Under the pieces are notes generated by a model. It had not been told where the DNA came from, made no database searches, and worked only from the letters and a program-made list of their open reading frames with translations. From CAVRXT01 sp963725655 (GTDB lineage: Bacteria; Acidobacteriota; Terriglobia; Acidiferrales; UBA7541), in contig CAVRYY010000002.1 in assembly GCA_963725655.1 (NCBI GenBank), positions 372,001 through 436,000 of the forward strand: a stretch of DNA of 64,000 nt, given 5' to 3'. Positions 56,816-64,000 of this stretch are shown here, piece by piece. A program made the position numbers and the translations under genes. Each line of letters begins with the position of its first letter. Positions within the stretch are counted from its first letter, which is position 1.

Positions 56816-59179
56816 CTAATCGCCGGGGCGATTCGCCGCGGAAGTGCGCGCTTCCAACGGCACATTCCGCGCCGGACGCTCTTCCAGCGGACGACCCTCG
56901 ATCAGAGGATAACACCACTTGCGAAGCGCCGGAATGTGTACGTTGATCCAGTAGTCCCACCAGTCGATGGAGCGCGCGTCGTACGCAAAATCGGAACGCT
57001 CGGCAGGGACCAGTGCGGCGGAGAGGCGCTCAACGCCGGCCGCTTCGAAAGTGTGATTGTTGTGCAGGATGAACGGTTCGAACAGAGACACCAGCTTGAT
57101 CACCCGGTCGAGCTCGCGTTCGCGGCGCACCAGCGCCGATTTGCCGAAGGGAAGAGGTCCGAGCGAGCGGCTGATGGCCTGGATTATTGCTTTTTGCGCG
57201 GGCGCCGATAGTTTCTGGTAGCGCGCTTTGGATACCGGAATCGCGTCGAATTTCAAGCGCAGCCGCTGCCGAAAATCGGTCTGCGCGCGATAGTGGCGGC
57301 GATGGCCCAATCCGGTGAGCTCGATCGAGCGGCGCATATCGCAGGGATTGGATACCGAAGTGGCCAGGTGATAGACGCGGTCGTTCGTTCCGGTGAGCAG
57401 CGCTGCGGAGATCAGCGTCATGCCGGTGGTCACCAGATCCACCGGAATCAGGTCCAGGCATTTCCGCGCGTTGGTAGGCAGCTGCCGGAAATAGGTGCCC
57501 AGCAGATACGACAACGAGGCGGAGGTATTAATCCCCTCGTTCCAGCCGAGGAACGGCTTTTGCAGCGACGATTCAACGATCGACGGCCGAACCACTGCGA
57601 TACGCACCTGCGGATGCGCCTCGGAAAATTTCTGAATCAGCGACTCCGATAGCCCTTTGGTCAGAGTGTAGGTGTTGGGCCAGCCTAGTTCCTGGGCGCG
57701 GCGCGACCCGGCCTCGGTGAGTTCGCGGCGCAGCCAGCGGACGCGATTCTTGCGAATCTGGATTTCGAGCGCAGCCCCTTGCAGGTCCTTCGCGGCGCCG
57801 TGCTTGCCGATGGATTGCGCGCGAAGTTCGTCGGTCACACCGGCCATCTCCGCTTGCGCTTCGTTCGACTTGATCAACTCCTCAAGCGATCGTAGCTCGG
57901 TCTCGGCGTCAAAACCCGGAAGATCGGCCGGAACATAATTCGGCTGCAGCGTCTCGAGCACCCGCCCATCGCGGTGGCCGACGATGTAGGAGGTGGAAAG
58001 ATGAAGCAGGGCCGCATGACGGCAGCTGCCCAGGAAATCCAAAAGCGTCGTGATGGCGTAGACGTTTGCCGCCAGCGCGTCCCGCAAGTCCGGATTGAAA
58101 TCGGTGAGGCCGGAACTGTTGACGACGAGATCCACGCTGTCCGCGAGCTGCCGGCGGTCTTCGGTGGATAGTCCCAGTCCGGGCTGCTCCATGTTGCCTT
58201 CCACCACGCGAATCCGGCTGCGCAGAAATTCCGCCAGCTGCGCGCCGTGGCGCTGCGCCAGCGGGTCGAACACCGGCGACTGCTCGACGATGCGCTGGAA
58301 TCGTCCCCAGCCGGTCGTCGAACGAGTGCGGCGGATCAGTAGGGTGACCCGCAAATCATCCGGCGCATCCATGAGCAAGTTCGCCAGCCACACTTTGCCG
58401 ATGAACCCGGTAGCGCCGATCAACAAAATATGTTTTCCGCGCATTGCCTGGCGGACGGATAAAATTCCCGAGGCTCCATTGGGCTGGTAGTGAACCACCG
58501 GCAAGGGAGCGTTGAGTGCCAAGCGCCGCGCGGGACGAATGGCGGCGGCCAGGCGTTCAGGATGCGCGCCAAAACCCAACTGGCGCGCCAATCGCTCGGC
58601 GGAGATTCTGCCGTCGGGCTTGGTTCCCGTCAATTTGGCGAAGGCGCCGCGGGGGCGGATCACCGGTTCGAGCAGGCGCCCGGTGGCCAAGCCGTCGTGG
58701 AATTCGAGGCGGTTCGAGACAATATGGGAAATGCCAAGATGAGCGGCGAGCGGGCGCATGATATGGTCCAGGCCTTGGCTCACCAGCACCACATTCTGCC
58801 CCGCGGCCATCACCTCTTTCAGCTTGGCAACGCCGCGCTGGTACAGGCGCGGTTTCAGAGCGTATTCAAAGTATTCTTCTCCCAGCAGGTCCAAGCGGTC
58901 CTGGCTCACGCCTCGCAGCACCGTGTGCAGCACGCGGGTGGCGAAGACGCGGTGAACGGAGTATAGAAATGGGCGAGCCACCGCGAGGATGCCCATGGCG
59001 CCGCGGCGCGTCCAGCGTTCCAGGAACGTCTGGGCGTTCCAGGCGAAAAAGCCCGCGGGACGCACAGCCGTCAGATTTAGCAGGCTGCCCTCCGCTCGCC
59101 AGAAAATCGTCTCGGACGTGCGTTCTTCACCGGACGGGCGGGGAAGCGGCACGGGAGCGGAGTGTGAGGGCTCAGTCAT
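56816..59179 (-). CDS. Fatty acyl reductase fused to an inactive HAD-like domain
   Basis: A protein of about 787 residues. Residues 20-205 are HAD-IB-like (VVLVSQGLDHIMRPLAAHLGI, NRLEFHDGLATG), but motif I reads FWRAEGSLL instead of DxDGT, so the phosphatase nucleophile is absent. Residues from about 252 form a fatty acyl reductase of the male-sterility type: ILLIGATGFIGKVWLANLL, DLVVNSSGLTDFN, and active-site YTLTKGLSES at about 502. A helical C-terminal half follows (FLGWNEGINTSASLSYLLG, FEPFILHNNHTFEA). The ATG at 59179 is preferred over GTG 59185. It is the first gene of the operon and divergent from the type III polyketide synthase. Confidence 0.85.
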   Translation of the reverse strand: MTEPSHSAPVPLPRPSGEERTSETIFWRAEGSLLNLTAVRPAGFFAWNAQTFLERWTRRGAMGILAVARPFLYSVHRVFATRVLHTVLRGVSQDRLDLLGEEYFEYALKPRLYQRGVAKLKEVMAAGQNVVLVSQGLDHIMRPLAAHLGISHIVSNRLEFHDGLATGRLLEPVIRPRGAFAKLTGTKPDGRISAERLARQLGFGAHPERLAAAIRPARRLALNAPLPVVHYQPNGASGILSVRQAMRGKHILLIGATGFIGKVWLANLLMDAPDDLRVTLLIRRTRSTTGWGRFQRIVEQSPVFDPLAQRHGAQLAEFLRSRIRVVEGNMEQPGLGLSTEDRRQLADSVDLVVNSSGLTDFNPDLRDALAANVYAITTLLDFLGSCRHAALLHLSTSYIVGHRDGRVLETLQPNYVPADLPGFDAETELRSLEELIKSNEAQAEMAGVTDELRAQSIGKHGAAKDLQGAALEIQIRKNRVRWLRRELTEAGSRRAQELGWPNTYTLTKGLSESLIQKFSEAHPQVRIAVVRPSIVESSLQKPFLGWNEGINTSASLSYLLGTYFRQLPTNARKCLDLIPVDLVTTGMTLISAALLTGTNDRVYHLATSVSNPCDMRRSIELTGLGHRRHYRAQTDFRQRLRLKFDAIPVSKARYQKLSAPAQKAIIQAISRSLGPLPFGKSALVRRERELDRVIKLVSLFEPFILHNNHTFEAAGVERLSAALVPAERSDFAYDARSIDWWDYWINVHIPALRKWCYPLIEGRPLEERPARNVPLEARTSAANRPGD

Positions 59180-59185
59180 CGGCAC

Positions 59186-59598
59186 AAAGCGAAGCTACCA
59201 GCTAGGGAAGATGGAAGTTAGCATCCCCCGGAGCGGTTCGCAAGCCGCTGAATTGGGCTGGCGCCGGGGCCGGGCGGCGGGGGCTGTGGGAACCGATTGA
59301 ATTAAGCGTTTTGACCCGGCCCCGTTCCCGACATATTATCTTCACCGCGCACCCGGGACAGGGGGTAGTAGACTTCTCGGGCGTTCCTCGCCGAACTGGC
59401 GCGGCAACACTCCTGCAGCCCACGTCTGTTTCTAGGCGTACTGCCTTGGGATTGCGCGCCGGAATCTCGGATCGGGAAACGAATTGGCGGGCCGCGGATG
59501 ATCCTTGGGTGCGGGCCTGTCCGTGCGGCGCCGTTGCGCCGCTTGTTAACGCAAACTAAATCCTTGGAAGGCGAGACGCTGTCCACAGCGCCCAAAAC
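59186..59598. other. Divergent promoter region of the lipid operon and polyketide synthase
   Basis: A 413-base, very GC-rich gap between the reductase start and the type III PKS start. It must carry both promoters. Open frames inside it (for example 59311-59559) have no recognisable features, and no clear operator was found. Confidence 0.5.
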
Positions 59599-60648
59599 AT
59601 GAACATTGCCGGATTAGGAAGCGCATTTCCCAAACACTATTACCCACAAGCTGTGATGCAGCAGGCGCTGAAGATGTACTGGGGCCCGAAGCTGAAGAGC
59701 CCTGGGCTGTTCGACCAGATCTACCAGCATTTGGGAGTCGACGGCCGCTATACGGTGATGCCCCTCGAAGGATATCCCGAACTGAAGACCTGGGGACAGG
59801 CGAACAACAAATGGATTGAGGCGGCGGTGGATTTGGGCGAAGCGTCCATTTGCCGGGCGCTGCAAGTCTCTGGCGTGCAGCCGGAGGAACTGGGCGCGCT
59901 ATTTTTTGTGACCGTTACCGGGGTGGCCAGCCCTTCGATCGATGCCAAGCTGGTCAACCGGATGAAGCTCTCCCGGAATATCAAACGCATACCGATATTC
60001 GGCCTGGGCTGCGTGGCGGGAGCGGCGGGCCTGGCCCGCGCGGCAGACTACGTACGGGCCTTTCCTAAGCAGGCCGTAGCACTACTGAGCGTGGAACTCT
60101 GTTCGCTGACCATTCAGTTGGAAGATATGTCGGTAGCGAACTTGATTTCTACCGGGCTGTTTGGCGATGGCGCGGCCGCGGTGATTATCGGCGGATCGGA
60201 GCGGGGCCTAAAGGGACCGGAGATCATCAATACGCGCTCGATTTTTTATCCGGAAACGGAAGGCGTGATGGGCTGGGACATTTCGGAGAAAGGCTTCCGA
60301 ATCGTGCTGACCCGCGACGTGGCGGATATGGCCCGCCAGCATTTGGCCGGGGACGTCGATTGTTTTCTGGCCGACCAGGGAATGAAGCGGTCGGATATTT
60401 CCACCTGGATCATGCACACTGGCGGTCCGCGGGTGCTCGAGGCGGTGGAGCAGTCGCTCGATCTCGGCAAGGGCGCGTTGAAGCCTTCTTGGGATTCGCT
60501 GCGCAAGGTCGGGAACTTGTCGTCCGCGTCGGTGCTGCTGGTGCTCGAGGACGTGATGAAGAATCATCGTCCGGCGCCGGGGACGTACTCGATTCTGGCC
60601 GCGCTGGGGCCTGGGTTTTGTTCGGAGCTGGTCCTGCTGAAGTGGTAG
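59599..60648 (+). CDS. Type III polyketide synthase (chalcone/stilbene synthase-like)
   Basis: A 349-residue homodimer-type ketosynthase that would extend an acyl-CoA starter with malonyl-CoA without a carrier protein. The catalytic triad is visible with normal spacing: C138 in GLGCVAGAAG, H273 in MHTGGPRVLEAV and N306 in VGNLSSASVLLVL. The C-terminal LGPGFCSELVLLKW is typical of bacterial type III PKSs. Together with the neighbouring long-chain ligases, an alkylresorcinol or alkylpyrone-type product is plausible. The ATG at 59599 has no obvious Shine-Dalgarno sequence. Confidence 0.9.
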   Translation: MNIAGLGSAFPKHYYPQAVMQQALKMYWGPKLKSPGLFDQIYQHLGVDGRYTVMPLEGYPELKTWGQANNKWIEAAVDLGEASICRALQVSGVQPEELGALFFVTVTGVASPSIDAKLVNRMKLSRNIKRIPIFGLGCVAGAAGLARAADYVRAFPKQAVALLSVELCSLTIQLEDMSVANLISTGLFGDGAAAVIIGGSERGLKGPEIINTRSIFYPETEGVMGWDISEKGFRIVLTRDVADMARQHLAGDVDCFLADQGMKRSDISTWIMHTGGPRVLEAVEQSLDLGKGALKPSWDSLRKVGNLSSASVLLVLEDVMKNHRPAPGTYSILAALGPGFCSELVLLKW

Positions 60649-60736
60649 CAGGAATGGGTGTTCATGGTGGTCTTGGGGCGGGCGATCGCCGGCGGCACGA
60701 TTCGCAATTTTCCGGTTGGTCTGCAGCCAGCCGCAC

Positions 60737-61582
60737 ATGAGGCACCGACGCTTGATGGGCCACGGGTTTGGATGGACGGCAGTGGCGGCAACGGTGGCTC
60801 TTGTGGTTGCCGGCGCGGCCACCACGGCGCGCGCGCAGGAACGAGTGCTGGAACTCGATCCCGCGCATACCCAGATTAATTTCACCCTCGATGCCACGTT
60901 TCATACCGTGCACGGCACCTTCCAGCTCAAGCGCGGATCGGTGCGATTTAATTCGGATAGCGGCGTAGCCAGCGGCGTGGTGGTGATCGATGCCCGCAGC
61001 GGGAAGACCGGGAACGATTCTCGCGACACCCGCATGAATGCCGAAATTCTGCAGAGCGACAAATACCCCGAAATCATTTTCGTTCCGGACAGTGTGACCG
61101 GGCGCATCGACCTCCGCGATCCGTTCCAGGTGAATGTGCACGGCACCATCAAAATGCACGGCGCCGAGCACCCCATCACGATTACCACGCAGCTCGATCC
61201 GAAAGGCAACCAGCTGTCGTCCACTTCCCGGTTTGCCATTCCGTATCTGGAATGGGGAGTGAAGAATCCGAGCACCATGCTGCTGCGCGTGGGCGACAAA
61301 ATCTTTGTGGAGATGCACACCGAGGGTAAGTACGCGCCGGTGGGGTCGATGGCCAGCCGCGCGGGAAACGACTGGCGTCCCGGCGCGGCGCAAACAGCGC
61401 AACCGGAAACTATGCTGGGAAAGTTATGCCGGATTGTGGAGCAATTGGAGTGGCCATTTGCGGAAGGATTAGAACGAGGCGGAGCGGCGACCTGTTTCAC
61501 TTCGGCACAACCTGTGGATTCTTGTCTAAAGATTCACTACGAAGCAATAACAAATACCTACTCTGAACCGAATTCGCTTTGA
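60737..61582 (+). CDS. YceI family periplasmic lipid-binding protein
   Basis: A 281-residue protein with a signal peptide (AVAATVALVVAGAATTARAQ). A YceI lipocalin-like barrel runs from ELDPAHTQINFTLDATFHTVHGTF to VGDKIFVEMHTEGKY. YceI proteins bind polyisoprenoid or amphiphilic molecules. About 80 residues after the barrel have no family counterpart (PGAAQTAQPETMLGKL...CFTSAQPVDSCLKIH) and include two Cys, so the reading may be extended or a late frameshift may exist. The ATG at 60737 is chosen; TTG 60716 is less likely. Its place after the polyketide synthase may reflect lipid handling. Confidence 0.85.
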   Translation: MRHRRLMGHGFGWTAVAATVALVVAGAATTARAQERVLELDPAHTQINFTLDATFHTVHGTFQLKRGSVRFNSDSGVASGVVVIDARSGKTGNDSRDTRMNAEILQSDKYPEIIFVPDSVTGRIDLRDPFQVNVHGTIKMHGAEHPITITTQLDPKGNQLSSTSRFAIPYLEWGVKNPSTMLLRVGDKIFVEMHTEGKYAPVGSMASRAGNDWRPGAAQTAQPETMLGKLCRIVEQLEWPFAEGLERGGAATCFTSAQPVDSCLKIHYEAITNTYSEPNSL

Positions 61583-61632
61583 CACTCTCGCGCTAACCGA
61601 ATAAAGTTGGGTTCCTTCTCGAAATAGTTTTC

Positions 61633-61661
61633 ACCCCTTTCAATAGTCTTACCCCTTTCAA
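61633..61661 (+). promoter_or_regulatory. Direct repeat upstream of the response regulator
   Basis: ACCCCTTTCAA occurs twice (61633-61643 and 61651-61661) with an 18-base period. The second copy ends 11 bases before the start codon. OmpR-type regulators bind tandem direct repeats, so an autoregulatory site is possible. The position near the start would favour repression. Confidence 0.4.
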
Positions 61662-61672
61662 ACGGAGCGTTT

Positions 61673-62368
61673 ATGCGTGTCCTCGTTGCCGAAAGCGATC
61701 GTGCGCTCGGCGCGTTTCTGCGCCAGGGGTTGAATGCCGAAGATTACATCGTGGATGTAACCACCAACGATGATGAGGCCCGGCGTCTCGTCGAGCAGTG
61801 CCCGTACGATCTGCTGGTGCTGGATGTGAATCCCGATCACCCCAATGCGCCGGAAATTATTGGGCGGATGCGCGAGGTGAAGCCTCATCTCGCGATTCTC
61901 GTGTTGACCGCCGAGGCGGGGGTGGATGGCCGGGTGCGGGCGCTCGATCAAGGCGCGGACGATTGCCTGGTGAAGCCGTTCGCCTTCGCCGAGCTCTCGG
62001 CGCGGGTGCGCGCGCTGCTGCGCCGCGGCAGCTACATTTCCGAATGGATCTTGCGGGTGGAAGACCTGGAACTGAATCGCATCGAGCACAGCGTGAAGCG
62101 CGCCGGAAAGCCGATCGACCTCACCCCCAAGGAATTCGCATTGCTCGAATATCTGCTACGCCACGCGGGGAAGGACGTCACCCGGACCATGATCATCGAG
62201 AATGTGTGGAACCTGTCGTTCGACACCATGACCAATGTGGTCGACGTTTATATCAACTACCTACGCAAAAAAATCGACTCGGGCGCCGACACCAAACTCA
62301 TTCAAACCGTTCGCGGCGTGGGCTATCAGGTGCGAGCGCACGGCACCCAGCCACAGTTTACCCACTAA
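61673..62368 (+). CDS. OmpR/PhoB-family response regulator
   Basis: A 231-residue two-component regulator. The receiver has the phosphoacceptor D51 in LLVLDVNP, the Thr in LVLTAEAG and the Lys in CLVKPFAF; the acidic pocket is reduced to AESD. A winged-helix DNA-binding domain follows (IDLTPKEFALLEYLLRHAGKDVTR, NVVDVYINYLRKKID, IQTVRGVGYQV). No histidine kinase is encoded within the window, so it may be an orphan or its kinase lies outside. The ATG at 61673 is preceded by AACGGAG. Confidence 0.93.
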   Translation: MRVLVAESDRALGAFLRQGLNAEDYIVDVTTNDDEARRLVEQCPYDLLVLDVNPDHPNAPEIIGRMREVKPHLAILVLTAEAGVDGRVRALDQGADDCLVKPFAFAELSARVRALLRRGSYISEWILRVEDLELNRIEHSVKRAGKPIDLTPKEFALLEYLLRHAGKDVTRTMIIENVWNLSFDTMTNVVDVYINYLRKKIDSGADTKLIQTVRGVGYQVRAHGTQPQFTH

Positions 62369-62455
62369 ACACCGCATCGCCGTTCTTTCCTTGCCGCTCT
62401 TGCCGGTAATTCGGGATCGTGACCGTCGCAATCTTAGTCTGTGCGGAGCGCCAGC

Positions 62456-63706
62456 ATGGCTGTGGTCATCGGAATGGCTGTCGACCAAACCCGGAAGAGA
62501 GTGCTGGTGGCTAGCTCGTCCTCTGCATTCCGTCAGCAGTTGCTCGCGCGACTATCACCGCAACCTGGTCTTGCCGAACATGCCACTGGCGGCGCGGACG
62601 CGCTGATGAAGCTGGACGGGGCGGTGTTTCGGACCGTGTTTCTCGATTGCCGCCTGAGCGATCTCAATTTCCACGAAGTCTTGCGGACGATCCAGCAGCG
62701 TCATCCGGAAGTGCAGGTGGTCCGGGTGGATTCGAGTGCAGAACCGCCTGCCGATCCATCCGTGCTTGCCGAAGCTGCGGATGCTATGGCCGCGGCTGGC
62801 GCCGGGCCGGATTCGGTTTCCGATCCATCCGGCTCGCCCGGCATAGGAAGCGAAGGCCAGGCGTTTGCAAACGTGACGGGGATCACAGACGAGGATCTGG
62901 GTGCGTCGCCCCGCGCCGTTCACGCAACATCGCGTCCCGAACCGCTGCCCGGAATGATCGGCAGCAGCGCCCGGATGCTGCAAATGTACCGCCTGTGCCG
63001 GCTGGTGGCCCGTCGCGACACATCTGTACTCATCGCCGGAGACAGCGGAACGGGCAAAGAACTGGTCGCGCGCGGCATTCACGAACTCAGCGCCCGCGCC
63101 CAGCGGCCGTTCGTGGTGGTGAACTGCGCGGCGATCCCGGAAAGTCTGCTCGAATCGGAGCTGTTTGGATACACCCGCGGCGCCTTCACCGGAGCGTTTC
63201 AGTCCCAGTTGGGCCGGATTCATGCGGCGCACGGAGGAACTCTGTTGCTGGATGAGATCGGCGATATGCCCATGAATATGCAGGCCAAGCTGCTGCGCTT
63301 CGTGCAGGAAGGAGAAGTGCAGCGCCTGGGCAGTCCGGATTTATTCCGTGTGGATGTGCGGTTGATCGCCGCCACCAATGCGAACCTGCTGCAGCGGGTG
63401 AAAGACAAGCAGTTTCGCGAGGACCTCTATTACCGCCTGCACGTTTTTCCGGTGGAGCTGCCCGCGTTGCGGGACCGCGCGGAAGATATCCTGCCGCTGG
63501 CCGAGCGGTTTCTGTGGTTGTTGTGCCGCGAGGCAGGGAGTGCGCCGAAGGAAATCTCAAAAGGGGCCAGCACCATTTTGGAACAGTATTCCTGGCCTGG
63601 GAATGTAAGAGAGCTAAAGCACTTGATGGAGCGCGCATTTGTCTTGTCGGAAGACGACACGCGTATTACCCCCGAGGTGCTGTCCCTTCCGCTGGAAACC
63701 GCGTAA
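62456..63706 (+). CDS. Sigma-54-dependent activator lacking a DNA-binding domain
   Basis: A protein of about 416 residues. Residues 10-100 resemble a degenerate receiver (RVLVASSSSAFRQQLLARL, TVFLDCRLSDLNFHEVLRTI): the acidic pair is gone although an Asp remains at the phosphorylation position. A Pro/Ala-rich linker leads to the AAA+ domain, with Walker A GDSGTGKE (about 196), the sigma-54-contacting GAFTGA loop (about 241), Walker B LLLDEIGD and sensor-II WPGNVREL. The chain stops about 30 residues after WPGNVREL, where a Fis-type helix-turn-helix would normally follow. The ATG at 62456 has GGAG upstream. It may work from solution or with a partner. It lies 87 bases after the response regulator. 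Confidence 0.88.
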   Translation: MAVVIGMAVDQTRKRVLVASSSSAFRQQLLARLSPQPGLAEHATGGADALMKLDGAVFRTVFLDCRLSDLNFHEVLRTIQQRHPEVQVVRVDSSAEPPADPSVLAEAADAMAAAGAGPDSVSDPSGSPGIGSEGQAFANVTGITDEDLGASPRAVHATSRPEPLPGMIGSSARMLQMYRLCRLVARRDTSVLIAGDSGTGKELVARGIHELSARAQRPFVVVNCAAIPESLLESELFGYTRGAFTGAFQSQLGRIHAAHGGTLLLDEIGDMPMNMQAKLLRFVQEGEVQRLGSPDLFRVDVRLIAATNANLLQRVKDKQFREDLYYRLHVFPVELPALRDRAEDILPLAERFLWLLCREAGSAPKEISKGASTILEQYSWPGNVRELKHLMERAFVLSEDDTRITPEVLSLPLETA

Positions 63707-64000
63707 AAGAGCTTAGGTATCAATACTTGCGGAATTAGCCGCACCAGAACTGCCCCCGCGGTTGTCCCCATTTGGCCAAATTTCGCTCTCAGCGAATCCT
63801 AAGTTTCTAATCCGGCGTGTGGACCTATTCATGCATGTAGTCCTCGCATGGCTAACTCAACTGTTGCTTTTTCCAATGATGCGTCCGCCGCCTCGATTCT
63901 TCGTAATCGTTCATCGTGGGCGTGCCGTTTCGCAATCGCCGCCGCCTCCGCTCAGTTACCGGCGGGAGCGAGGCGCTGATGAGCGCAAGCAAGCTGCAAT
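63707..64000. other. Region to window end, possible start of a gene
   Basis: No supported gene is present. From an ATG at 63831 a frame stays open to the window edge (MHVVLAWLTQLLLF then Pro/Arg-rich), but composition and lack of a ribosome-binding site make it doubtful. Another short frame starts at 63848 and stops at 63979. Confidence 0.3.

Overview
The window is GC-rich, densely coded bacterial DNA that looks like a member of the Acidobacteriota. The best evidence is an Oar-like TonB-dependent receptor of about 1180 residues with an N-terminal carboxypeptidase-regulatory domain. Also typical of that phylum are the many secreted metallopeptidases and amidohydrolases, and a dispersed hairpin repeat of the GGGTGCCCCACTCTTC type. 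The phylum assignment rests on gene content only. No rRNA, CRISPR array, insertion sequence or integrase was seen; one tRNA-Leu(UAA) is present.

Layout. 1-6 kb: the end of a FadN-type beta-oxidation gene with a frameshift, then three translationally coupled secreted amidohydrolases. 6-12.7 kb: secreted or cytoplasmic peptidases (M1, TPR plus MA-like, M20) and a Tat-exported ferritin-like protein. 12.8-24.4 kb: housekeeping genes (trpD with a DUF1272 gene, sucCD, ndk, DUF2905-xseA, an acyl-CoA dehydrogenase, an SDR, ispH), interrupted at 22.6-23.2 kb by an unrecognised two-gene module. 24.4-29.8 kb: an arginase-fold protein with altered metal ligands, a HAD phosphatase, and a 1076-residue protein with a Gly-rich middle, helical repeats and a PilZ-like end. 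29.8-36 kb: rbsK-fumC-VOC and a two-lobed M16 peptidase, then the tRNA. 36.5-40.6 kb: an Ig-like lipoprotein followed by a collagen-like fibre protein with a self-cleaving S74 chaperone. 40.7-42.6 kb: a secreted hypothetical protein and an S1/P1 nuclease.

42.7-60.6 kb is the most distinctive part, a lipid-metabolism island. It holds a CDP-alcohol phosphatidyltransferase, PlsC, a DAG-kinase-family lipid kinase, an acyl-activating enzyme coupled to its own acyl carrier protein, and the TonB receptor. Next comes a tightly packed minus-strand operon: fatty acyl reductase with a dead HAD domain, a second reductase, a polysaccharide pyruvyl transferase, a second acyl-activating enzyme and a crotonase. 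Divergent from that operon is a type III polyketide synthase with an intact Cys-His-Asn triad. Together these could activate long-chain acyl groups, extend or reduce them, and attach them to a glycerol or sugar headgroup. The product is unknown.

60.7-64 kb: a YceI protein, an OmpR-type response regulator preceded by a direct repeat, and a sigma-54 activator that lacks both a DNA-binding domain and a normal receiver. Recurrent features of the window are ATGA/GTGA/TAATG overlaps marking operons, GTG and TTG starts, and three copies of a hairpin repeat whose stem shows a compensatory base change.
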